Notes under the pieces: generated by a model
What the model was told of the DNA's origin: nothing
The model's input: only the letters and a program-made list of their open reading frames with translations
Database searches by the model: none
Assembly (NCBI GenBank): GCA_030628325.1
Contig: DAOVRB010000032.1
Coordinates: forward strand, 1-7,878
Source of the DNA: Methanomicrobiaceae archaeon
Lineage (GTDB): Archaea; Halobacteriota; Methanomicrobia; Methanomicrobiales; Methanomicrobiaceae
Length of the DNA stretch: 7,878 bases
Reading direction: 5' to 3'
Shown here: piece by piece, positions 1-5,847 of the stretch
Layout of the letters: the number at the start of each line of letters is the position of its first letter
How positions within the stretch are numbered: the first letter of the stretch is position 1
Program-made: the position numbers and the translations under genes

Positions 1-1
1 G

Positions 2-469
2 TTTACAGCGGATTATGAGGAACTTGGCATGCAGCCATCCCGGTGGCAGCGTGTGGATGATGTGGTGGAACGTGCGGCATCCGGTTACGCTGACCAGGGT
101 ATCAATGTCAGCACCGGTACCGGCACGCTGGAGGTATTCACTGATCCGATGCTGGAGAAAGTCTTTTTCAACCTTTTTGACAATGCCGTCAGGCACGGTG
201 AACACGTGACAGAGATCAGTGTCACCTGCCGGGAGGAGGGCGATGGCAGGAGTATGGTCATAACCGTCGAAGACAACGGCGTCGGCATCCCTGCGGAGAT
301 GAAGGAAAAGATATTCGAACGCGGCGTAGGCTCCAATACCGGTTACGGTCTATTCCTGACAGATGAGGTCCTTGCGATCACCGGGATGTCGATTCAGGAG
401 ACCGGCGAAGAAGGGAAAGGGGCACGCTTCGAGATCCTTGTCCCGCCCGGCGGGTGGCGTGGGGGTTAA
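2..469 (+). CDS. Sensor histidine kinase, C-terminal fragment (ATPase domain)
   Basis: The reading frame is open from the left window edge and encodes the last 155 residues of a signal-transducing histidine kinase; sensor domains and the phosphoacceptor histidine lie outside. Visible in order are the linker after the dimerisation helices (YEELG, then a Trp 'PSRWQ'), the N-box (EKVFFNLFDNAVRHG), the G1 box (EDNGVGIP) and the G2 region (GVGSNTGYGLFL). The ending GARFEILVP is typical of these archaeal kinases. The domain binds ATP and phosphorylates the kinase's own histidine in the cytoplasm. The ATG at position 29 is internal, because homology to such kinases begins before it. It converges with the large minus-strand kinase, whose C-terminus is very similar: 34 of 47 residues match from KIFERGVG to the end of the domain. 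The partner regulator cannot be told from this fragment. Confidence 0.93.
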   Translation, partial: FTADYEELGMQPSRWQRVDDVVERAASGYADQGINVSTGTGTLEVFTDPMLEKVFFNLFDNAVRHGEHVTEISVTCREEGDGRSMVITVEDNGVGIPAEMKEKIFERGVGSNTGYGLFLTDEVLAITGMSIQETGEEGKGARFEILVPPGGWRGG

Positions 470-514
470 AATTCCTCTTCACGAATGGGACCCAGAGATT
501 TCCATAAATAAGTT

Positions 515-3500
515 TCATGCCGTCCGGTAAGCTTCCTTTGGCACGACAATCTCAAACCTCGCCCCGTTTCCCTGCTCGCCGGTCTCTGTGATCGTGATGT
601 CGGTAATCGACAGGATTTCACGCGTGAGGAACAATCCAAATCCTGTGTTCTTTCCAACCCCGCGTTCGAAGATCTTCGCTTTCTCAGCCAGCGGGATCCC
701 GACCCCGTCGTCCTCGCAGAGAATGATTAAGTCCCCTGCCCGCTCTTCCGATGAGAACCGGACGGTGGTGACCTTTCCGCCGTGGCGGACTGCATTGTCA
801 ATTAAGTTGTAGAAGACCTTCTCCAGCATCAGGCAGGCAAACACCTCTGTTCCATGAGGGAGGTCGTTTATGATCTGCACCTGACTTTCAGGCGTCATCT
901 CCTTTGCTGCCGTTTCCACGAGCGTGCGGGCGTCCTGCCAGGCAGGAGCTGCCACACTGATGTCTTCATAGGTTTTTGTGAACTGGATCATGGACGTGAT
1001 CCGCTCTGCAGCGGTTGTGACTCTCTGAAAATACTCTTTGTGACTGAGATCTGGCTGGTCATCTTCAAGTATTTCAAGGCACCCCCTGAGGACGGTCAGC
1101 TGGTTGTTAATGTCATGCCGGGTGATGCTGTTAATCAGGTTCAGTTTCCGGTTGGCCATGGTAAACGCCTCCTCCCACTGCTTGCGGTCTGTGATGTCGC
1201 GGGAAATCTCGATGACGGCAGTAGGCTTCTCTTCGTTGTCACGGAGAGCTATGCTGGCGGTACAGGAGTAGGCCAGAGTCTTCCCGTCGGGAGTCTGAAC
1301 CAGGGTTTCGTGTTTATGAATCTGGCCATCTTCGAATGCTTTCAGGGTAAGGCAGGGGAACGGTTCACAGGGTTTATTCCTGCCATGATAGACTTCGTAG
1401 CATTTTTTGCCGATGATGTCATCGCCGAATAGACTTTTGGTCACGTCATTGGCCCATAGAATATTTAAGTTCTTATCCATCATGCTCATATGGTCGCCGA
1501 GCGACCGGAGCATTGCGCTCAGCTTTCCTTCTGACTCCCGTAGTTCCTCCTCGGCCCGCTTGCGATCTGTGATGTCCAGTAACGATGCAACGCTTTTTTT
1601 GGTTCCTGGAATTACATCAATGGAGAGGTAGATATCCCGGTTCTCACCGGAACGTGTAATGATCCGAAATTCATAATGCCTTAATGCTGCCTCCCGATCT
1701 TTCCTCCTTAATCTATGCTGGACACCCATGCGTTTGAGGTCTTCTCTGACAACAAAATCAGTCCAGCTCTTCTTTCCTTCGATCTCCTCTTTTGAAAACC
1801 CGGTCAGGGATTCGAATCCGGCGTTCGCAAGGCTGATTATGGTATTTTCTTCAATTACAACTGTGGCTGTACCGGTATTTTCAAAGACTGTACGGTACCG
1901 CTCTTCGCTCTCACAAAGTGCCTCACGCACGGCGTAATCCTCTGTCACATCCCGAAACACCAGCACCACGCCTTTGATGTTGCCTTCGCTATCCCTAATC
2001 GGTGCGGCAGAATCGGTGATCTGGTATTCTGTCGCATCCCTTGCGATGAGCATGGTGTGATTTGCAAGCCCCACGATCTCACCTTTTTCCAGCACCTTTC
2101 CGACCGGGTTTGCGACATGTTCCTTTGTTATGGCATTGATAATATGGAAAACTTCGGTGAGCGGTTTGCCCTTCGCCTCTTCAACGGCCCAGCCGGTGAG
2201 ATCTGCCGCCACCGGATTCATGCGGGTGATTGCACCTTCGGTGTTGGTGGTGATCACCGCGTCGCCGATGGAGTGAAGAGTGGTCCGGAGGTTTTCCTCG
2301 CTTTCCTGTAAAGCCTCTTCGGCCCGTCTCCGCTTCAGGACAAGCCATAGCTCCTGCATCATGAGAGAAAGTTCCCGGACATCATCATCCGTATAATCCG
2401 ATGGTTTGTTCGCCACGCCGGCTATAATGACGATATGACTACCATCTATGACCGGAATATTCATGTGCCTGACAATTTCCGGGTGGCCTTTGGGATATCC
2501 CTTCTTCTTCGGATTGGGTGCTGCATAATCGTTTGTGATCACCGGCCGGCGCTGCCGCACTGCCTCGCCCCAGAGCCCGGTATTTTCGGTCCTGTATGTG
2601 ATTGGCTTATTCTGGAGGGAGCATTCCTCCATCGCAGCTTGTGACCATGCGTACATCGTCAGTTCACTCTCATCCTTATTGAGGAAGGCAAGATAGCCGA
2701 GCGGGCTTCCGGTGACAATCCTCGTGCCTTCGACCGCATAATTGAGGAGTGCCTGCTCGGGTTCCTGTATCTTCTCGTAAAAGCCAAGCATGTACCTGAG
2801 CCGGGACTCGCTCTCCCTGATCCGCCGCTCGCTCAGGGCAAGCTCATCATACTGCCGGTGGAGTTCCTCCTCGTGTGCGGCCAGCTGCTCGTATGCTGCC
2901 TGCAGTTCCTCCTCTGCCTGCTTGCGGTCGGTGATGTCCCGGATAGACTCAATTGCACCGACAACCTCGCCCTGTGGATTGTAGAGCGGGCTTGCTTTGC
3001 CCATCAGCGTGAGTGTGTGGCCCCTGGGGTGGGGCAGGGAGGTATCAGCGATCAGGACGACGCCCCTGTCATGGATGACATTCGTATATTTTTTTGCAAT
3101 AAGATCTCTGGATTCAAAGATCAGGTCGATAAGGATCGGACGCTGATTTCCATAGAACGGTAGTGCATACTCGTAATCTCCTTTCCCCAGCATCTCTGCA
3201 GCTGAAACGCCGGTCATTTCTTCGATTGCCTTGTTCCACGCAATTACATGACCTGATCTATCGATAGCAAGCGTTGCATCCGGCAGAAAATTGAGAATGT
3301 CACTCTCCCGCCGTTCCAGACCCCTGATGTCTCTCTCAGCCTGCCGTTTTTGGATTGCGAGGTTTACCTTGTGTGCCAGCTCGGTATACTGGGGTTTCGG
3401 TTTCCCACCCTTTTGGAGATAATAGTCAGCCCCTTCATTGAGCGCCTCAATGACCACATCCTCTCTACCCTTCCCGGTGAAGATGATGAATGGTATGTCA

Positions 3501-3763
3501 GAACCGCTACCACGGACTGTCTTCAAAAACTCAATCCCGTCCATCTCCGGCATCTGGTAATCAGAGATGATTGCCTGGTACTGATTTTTCTTCAGGAGAT
3601 CAAGTGCAGACAAGGCTGAGATGGCAGTATCAACGTTGTAGTGCCCGTCTCTTTCGAGATATAGCCTGCAAAGTTCGAGCAGGGCGGGTTCATCATCAAC
3701 GCACAGAATATTGATACAGTTCAGATCTCTGGTGTTTCCCGGTTGATACTCGTCTGTAGTCAT
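515..3763 (-). CDS. Multi-sensor histidine kinase with N-terminal receiver domain (REC-PAS-GAF-PAS-PAS-PAS-HK)
   Basis: A 1082-residue soluble sensor kinase with no membrane segment. Residues 18-130 form a receiver domain with acidic pair D23/D24, phosphoacceptor D68 (SDYQMPEMDG), T96 and K118. PAS1 is about 150-280, followed by a signalling coiled coil (about 280-325) that carries the recurring RDITDRKQAEEEL linker. A GAF domain spans about 330-478 (RRPVITNDY, GYPKGH, IAGVANK). PAS2 is about 489-608, PAS3 620-734 and PAS4 745-860. PAS4 has a cysteine-rich loop (C788, C799, C804). The H-box is at 881-888 with candidate phosphoacceptor H883. The ATPase has N986/D989/N990, D1019-G-V-G and GKNTGFGLFL. 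A plausible role is to take or sense phosphate through REC, read cytoplasmic signals and phosphorylate a partner regulator; ligands are unknown. The ATG at 3763 is chosen because a GGTG motif (complement of 3772-3775) lies 8 nt upstream. No DNA-binding output domain is present. Confidence 0.95.
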   Translation of the reverse strand: MTTDEYQPGNTRDLNCINILCVDDEPALLELCRLYLERDGHYNVDTAISALSALDLLKKNQYQAIISDYQMPEMDGIEFLKTVRGSGSDIPFIIFTGKGREDVVIEALNEGADYYLQKGGKPKPQYTELAHKVNLAIQKRQAERDIRGLERRESDILNFLPDATLAIDRSGHVIAWNKAIEEMTGVSAAEMLGKGDYEYALPFYGNQRPILIDLIFESRDLIAKKYTNVIHDRGVVLIADTSLPHPRGHTLTLMGKASPLYNPQGEVVGAIESIRDITDRKQAEEELQAAYEQLAAHEEELHRQYDELALSERRIRESESRLRYMLGFYEKIQEPEQALLNYAVEGTRIVTGSPLGYLAFLNKDESELTMYAWSQAAMEECSLQNKPITYRTENTGLWGEAVRQRRPVITNDYAAPNPKKKGYPKGHPEIVRHMNIPVIDGSHIVIIAGVANKPSDYTDDDVRELSLMMQELWLVLKRRRAEEALQESEENLRTTLHSIGDAVITTNTEGAITRMNPVAADLTGWAVEEAKGKPLTEVFHIINAITKEHVANPVGKVLEKGEIVGLANHTMLIARDATEYQITDSAAPIRDSEGNIKGVVLVFRDVTEDYAVREALCESEERYRTVFENTGTATVVIEENTIISLANAGFESLTGFSKEEIEGKKSWTDFVVREDLKRMGVQHRLRRKDREAALRHYEFRIITRSGENRDIYLSIDVIPGTKKSVASLLDITDRKRAEEELRESEGKLSAMLRSLGDHMSMMDKNLNILWANDVTKSLFGDDIIGKKCYEVYHGRNKPCEPFPCLTLKAFEDGQIHKHETLVQTPDGKTLAYSCTASIALRDNEEKPTAVIEISRDITDRKQWEEAFTMANRKLNLINSITRHDINNQLTVLRGCLEILEDDQPDLSHKEYFQRVTTAAERITSMIQFTKTYEDISVAAPAWQDARTLVETAAKEMTPESQVQIINDLPHGTEVFACLMLEKVFYNLIDNAVRHGGKVTTVRFSSEERAGDLIILCEDDGVGIPLAEKAKIFERGVGKNTGFGLFLTREILSITDITITETGEQGNGARFEIVVPKEAYRTA

Positions 3764-3776
3764 AAATCATACACCA

Positions 3777-3790
3777 GTAATATCTATTAC
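3777..3790. promoter_or_regulatory. Possible operator-like inverted repeat in the kinase leader
   Basis: GTAATA and TATTAC form a 6-bp inverted repeat with a 2-bp spacer, 13 bp upstream of the minus-strand kinase start. An A/T-rich stretch at about 3811-3825 (minus strand AAGATATTAATAG) could be its TATA box. That would place the transcript start near 3789, so the repeat would overlap the start site or short leader. The sequence shows the symmetry; a regulatory role is inference. Confidence 0.25.
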
Positions 3791-3864
3791 AGGTGAATAG
3801 AGAGGGTTACTATTAATATCTTTTCTTAGGAGCAGTATTTCCGAACGGAGTCTGTCTCTCCGTG

Positions 3865-4019
3865 GAGCCTGTCCAACCAATAATACCACATATAAAACTA
3901 ACCCAATTTTAAAGATACTGTAAAATTTTCGTTTTTGAGTATTGTCGGAGGGTATAATGGGACGAATTCACTTGGTCATAGTTACTGTCCTGCCAGATCA
4001 GCACTGGTTGGACAGGCTC
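3865..4019. mobile_element. Candidate 155-bp miniature inverted-repeat element (MITE-like)
   Basis: The ends are a perfect 15-bp inverted repeat: GAGCCTGTCCAACCA at 3865-3879 and its complement at 4005-4019. Immediately outside both ends is the same 6 bp, TCCGTG (3859-3864 and 4020-4025), which looks like a target-site duplication. The ends begin GAGCCTGTCC, which resembles terminal repeats of some DDE-type insertion sequences (from memory, not searched). The interior is A/T-rich and has no transposase. It carries a TATA-like TATAAAA (3891-3897) and a GGAGG followed by ATG (3947-3959). A complication is that a 16-bp segment inside its right end (3985-4000) is repeated inverted just outside it (4027-4042), so a simple single insertion does not explain everything. 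Confidence 0.45.
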
Positions 4020-4070
4020 TCCGTGTTGATCTGGCAGGACAGACTCTTTATAACCACTATCAACATATAA
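3957..4070 (+). CDS. Possible 37-residue leader peptide or element-encoded ORF
   Basis: A short ORF starting MGRIHLVIVTVLPDQ and ending FITTINI has an unusually good archaeal translation signal: GGAGGG (3947-3952) four bases before the ATG. A TATAAAA box at 3891-3897 would predict a transcript start near 3920. The codons run straight through both arms of the 20-bp hairpin, so the peptide is dictated by repeat sequence. It stops 37 bp before the zinc-ribbon gene. It could be a translated leader, the residue of a transposase start left in a deleted element, or chance. No family is recognised. Confidence 0.25.
   Translation: MGRIHLVIVTVLPDQHWLDRLSVLIWQDRLFITTINI
3985..4042 (+). repeat. Long hairpin, 20-bp stem with 18-nt loop
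   Basis: CTGTCCTGCCAGATCA (3985-4000) and its exact complement (4027-4042) pair over 16 bp. The stem extends through one G-T wobble to GCAC/GTGT, giving 3985-4004 paired with 4023-4042. The 18-nt loop (4005-4022) begins with the 15-nt TGGTTGGACAGGCTC, which is the complement of 3865-3879, so an RNA could pair in two alternative ways. A further 9-bp inverted repeat (GAGTCTGTC at 3848-3856, GACAGACTC at 4038-4046) encloses the set. It lies between a TATA-like box and the zinc-ribbon gene. It could be nested mobile-element ends or a structured leader; the sequence alone does not decide. Confidence 0.6.
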
Positions 4071-4075
4071 TATAC
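4047..4075 (+). promoter_or_regulatory. Candidate TATA boxes for the zinc-ribbon gene
   Basis: Two A/T-rich matches lie upstream of the ATG at 4108: TTTATAA at 4047-4053 and CATATAATATAC at 4064-4075. The second would start transcription about 10-15 nt before the ATG, giving a very short leader, which fits the lack of a clear Shine-Dalgarno. The first begins directly after the outer inverted repeat GACAGACTC (4038-4046). Confidence 0.4.
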
Positions 4076-4107
4076 TGCAGCATACACAAACTGCATGAGT
4101 ATCAGTT

Positions 4108-4278
4108 ATGAATGAAAGACGCAGCTATGGTGAACGGAGAGATTTCGGCCCTCGTGAAATGCACAAAACAACATGTTCCGATTGTGGAAAAGAGTGTGAG
4201 GTCCCATTCAAACCCACAGAGGGAAGACCGATCTACTGCAATGACTGTTTCCCAAAACACAGAAAACCAAGATTCTGA
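4108..4278 (+). CDS. Small CxxC-x17-CxxC zinc-ribbon protein
   Basis: A 56-residue basic protein that begins MNERRSYGERRDFGPREMHK and carries C23-S-D-C26, exactly 17 residues, then C44-N-D-C47. This spacing matches a known family of small archaeal and bacterial proteins named for the CxxC-x17-CxxC motif. The four cysteines almost certainly bind one zinc ion. A fifth cysteine (C30) lies between the pairs. The Arg-rich N-terminus and basic tail (PKHRKPRF) suggest contact with nucleic acid, but the family's function is not established. An in-frame stop 10 bp upstream (4096-4098) leaves ATG 4108 as the start. There is no clear ribosome-binding site and a TATA box lies about 35-40 bp upstream. It converges with the broken minus-strand gene at 4338-4710. 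Confidence 0.85.
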   Translation: MNERRSYGERRDFGPREMHKTTCSDCGKECEVPFKPTEGRPIYCNDCFPKHRKPRF

Positions 4279-4308
4279 TTTGAATCGTAAGTTAGAATTA
4301 TATCACTC

Positions 4309-4334
4309 TATTTTTCAGTGAATGAAATTCACTG
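4309..4334. terminator. Possible terminator between convergent genes
   Basis: A T-run (ATTTTT, 4310-4315) stands about 30 nt after the zinc-ribbon stop. It is followed by a perfect hairpin CAGTGAAT-GAA-ATTCACTG (4316-4334; 8-bp stem, 3-nt loop). The minus-strand gene ends 3 bp further on. Archaeal termination mainly needs T-rich tracts, which fits the plus-strand side; the hairpin may protect 3' ends. Confidence 0.4.
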
Positions 4335-4337
4335 TTC

Positions 4338-4710
4338 TCACTGCATGCATGTGCAGGGTAAATGCTCAGGGTAATCGATGGATGATACGATGATCTCGTC
4401 TGAGCTAAAGGTTACTAAGTAAAATCCGTGATCGCTGTTGTGGCACATTAACTTGCCAGTAGAGGGCGTCATAATCTCCGTCAGGAAGCGTCGCTCCGTT
4501 ATACTCCACACAGTTTTCGACATAATCTGCACAGCTAAACGGGATGGTGTCGATAACGGTCTGCACGATTGCTGAAAACACTGTAGCATCAGTGGCCGGT
4601 GTATCAGGTTCGCGTAAATTGTCTTTTAGGCTATCATTGAAGAGGCAGCTGCACACCCTTGAGAATAATATGAGCAGGAGTGTTATTTTCAAAGCAGTTT
4701 TCCAGTCCAC
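4338..4710 (-). pseudogene. Small exported protein, apparently frameshifted
   Basis: Two minus-strand frames read as one protein split by a frameshift. The upstream frame starts with GTG (complement of 4708-4710). It gives a short charged start, a hydrophobic segment (about residues 7-17) and a cysteine cluster (RVCSC), so a signal peptide or lipoprotein anchor is likely. It then runs through ENCVEYNGATLPDGDYDALY and stops at 4405. Near 4436-4442 the protein-like sequence moves to the next frame (NSDHGFYLVTFSS...) and ends in EHLPCTCMQ at 4338. Dropping one base joins them into about 123 residues. Codon choice looks genuine in both halves. There is no clear ribosome-binding site before the GTG. 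The family is not recognised. It could be a decaying gene, a sequencing error or, less likely, a programmed frameshift. Confidence 0.42.
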
Positions 4711-4840
4711 GTTGCAGAATTGCAGGAAATTGGTTAGTAAGCTGTTGGTTTTTCCTAAGGGTGGCGGTGCTGGTGAAGTTATGATTCTGATATCAGCAAT
4801 TTTCGTGTCTATGATTCTCGAAACCGTTTTTGTTCACTTC

Positions 4841-4857
4841 ATATTTACTGTATATTG
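4841..4857 (+). promoter_or_regulatory. Candidate promoter of the DNase I-like gene
   Basis: ATATTTA (4841-4847) and TATATTG (4851-4857) are TATA-like and would start transcription between about 4868 and 4882. That gives a leader of about 20-30 nt which includes the GGAGAGG ribosome-binding site at 4885-4891. Confidence 0.35.
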
Positions 4858-4900
4858 ACAGAGAGAAACTATTTATTCCGTGCAGGAGAGGACTGTGAAG

Positions 4901-5779
4901 ATGAAATACCGGGAATGGATACTGGTGATTGCCATCGTTTCCTGCGTGTTTTTCTCTTCTCTGTCAGTGGGGTGCATGGAAGAGGCAGACGATGAGGGGA
5001 CCGTCCGTGTCGGTGCGTTCAACATCCAGATATTCGGGGTTGCCAAAGCCGCAAAGCCCGAAGTTATGGATGTGCTTGCCGGGATCATCCGCAGCTATGA
5101 TGTCGTCGCGGTTCAGGAGATCCGTGACCGATCAGGAACCACCCTTCCTGCACTGATCGAGGAAGTGAACACCGGCGGGTTGCAGTATGCATATGTCGTA
5201 AGCGAACGGCTTGGCAGGACGTCTTGCAGAGAGCAGTACGCCTATATCTACAATAATGAGACGATCGAACTGCTGGATGGCAGTCATACTTACCCGGAAC
5301 CGAATGGTACAGACCCGTTCCACCGGGAACCGTATATCACTTCATTCCGCGTCCGTGACGGCACATTTGATGCGACGCTTATCACCGTTCATACTGATCC
5401 CGACGAGGCGACGGAAGAGATTAATGCCCTCCATGACGTCGTCACATACGCACAGGCAGTATATCCGGGTGAACGGGACTTCATCGTGCTGGGTGACCTG
5501 AATGCCGACGGCTCGTACTTCGATGAAGATTCATTATCCACGATGAGCGGCGGCGACTACGTCTGGTTAATCAACAACAGCGTGGACACGACCACAAAGG
5601 CAACTGATTACACCTACGACCGGATCATCATCACCTCACCAGCCGTGTCGGACTTCACCGGCGATGCAGGGGTGTACCGGTATGACATAATATACGGGCT
5701 GAACTTGAGCGAAACGACAGCGGTATCGGATCATTACCCTGTGTATATGGAGTTCTGGACGGGAAGGGACCGGGATTAG
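4901..5779 (+). CDS. Secreted DNase I-like lipoprotein (endonuclease/exonuclease/phosphatase fold)
   Basis: A 292-residue predicted extracellular nuclease. Residues 1-25 form a lipoprotein signal (MKYREW, hydrophobic core, lipobox LSVGC with C25). The mature part follows animal DNase I in order: AFNIQIFG (N41), VQEIRD (E73), SERLGRTSCREQY (E111), DPFHREP, ITVHTDP (H164), VLGDLNADGSY (D199, N201), TTTKATDYTYDR (D240) and AVSDHYPV (D277, H278). These match the metal, phosphate and general acid/base residues of the family, so Mg/Ca-dependent endonucleolytic cleavage of DNA outside the cell is expected. R75 and R142 correspond to DNA-contacting arginines of DNase I, while the usual groove tyrosine is C109. 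All four cysteines of the animal disulfides are replaced. ATG 4901 is preferred over GTG 4880 because GGAGAGG ends 9 nt before it and the signal peptide starts there. No immunity gene or DNA-uptake gene is adjacent. Confidence 0.94.
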   Translation: MKYREWILVIAIVSCVFFSSLSVGCMEEADDEGTVRVGAFNIQIFGVAKAAKPEVMDVLAGIIRSYDVVAVQEIRDRSGTTLPALIEEVNTGGLQYAYVVSERLGRTSCREQYAYIYNNETIELLDGSHTYPEPNGTDPFHREPYITSFRVRDGTFDATLITVHTDPDEATEEINALHDVVTYAQAVYPGERDFIVLGDLNADGSYFDEDSLSTMSGGDYVWLINNSVDTTTKATDYTYDRIIITSPAVSDFTGDAGVYRYDIIYGLNLSETTAVSDHYPVYMEFWTGRDRD

Positions 5780-5784
5780 GTGGT

Positions 5785-5790
5785 ATTTTT
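5785..5790 (+). terminator. Possible oligo-T terminator
   Basis: A short ATTTTT run begins 6 bp after the stop of the DNase I-like gene, before the separate promoter of the next gene. Archaeal RNA polymerase can stop at such tracts, but five T residues make a weak signal. Confidence 0.25.
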
Positions 5791-5817
5791 ATGGAGTTGT
5801 GATTTGGTGGGAAAATA

Positions 5818-5826
5818 TTTATAAAT
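5818..5826 (+). promoter_or_regulatory. TATA box of the two-helix membrane protein gene
   Basis: TTTATAAAT is a near-ideal archaeal TATA box. Transcription would start about 22-27 bp downstream, which coincides with the ATG at 5848. This supports a leaderless mRNA and argues against the upstream starts at 5827 and 5830. Confidence 0.6.
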
Positions 5827-5847
5827 GTGATGGAATATAACCTCTCC

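Noticed and set aside
854..1432. 192-codon plus-strand ORF opposite the large kinase
   Set aside because: It lies wholly antisense to well-conserved PAS4 and kinase sequence, has no recognisable domain and ends with the kinase reading intact; it is a shadow frame.
2790..2984. Serine-rich low-complexity plus-strand ORF
   Set aside because: It is the antisense of the coiled-coil linker, whose Glu/Gln/Ala-rich codons read as Ser/Cys on the other strand.
3985..4042. Factor-independent terminator for a transcript from the left
   Set aside because: The stem is strong but no T-run follows it, and its arms belong to a larger nested repeat set, so a terminator call is not supported.
4112..4321. 69-codon plus-strand ORF
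   Set aside because: It is an out-of-frame reading of the zinc-ribbon gene, whose own frame has the CxxC pairs in exact family spacing.
4544..4858. 104-codon plus-strand ORF with a hydrophobic end
   Set aside because: It overlaps the exported-protein frame on the other strand, which has better codon use and a signal-like start; the hydrophobic tail falls in A/T-rich promoter DNA.
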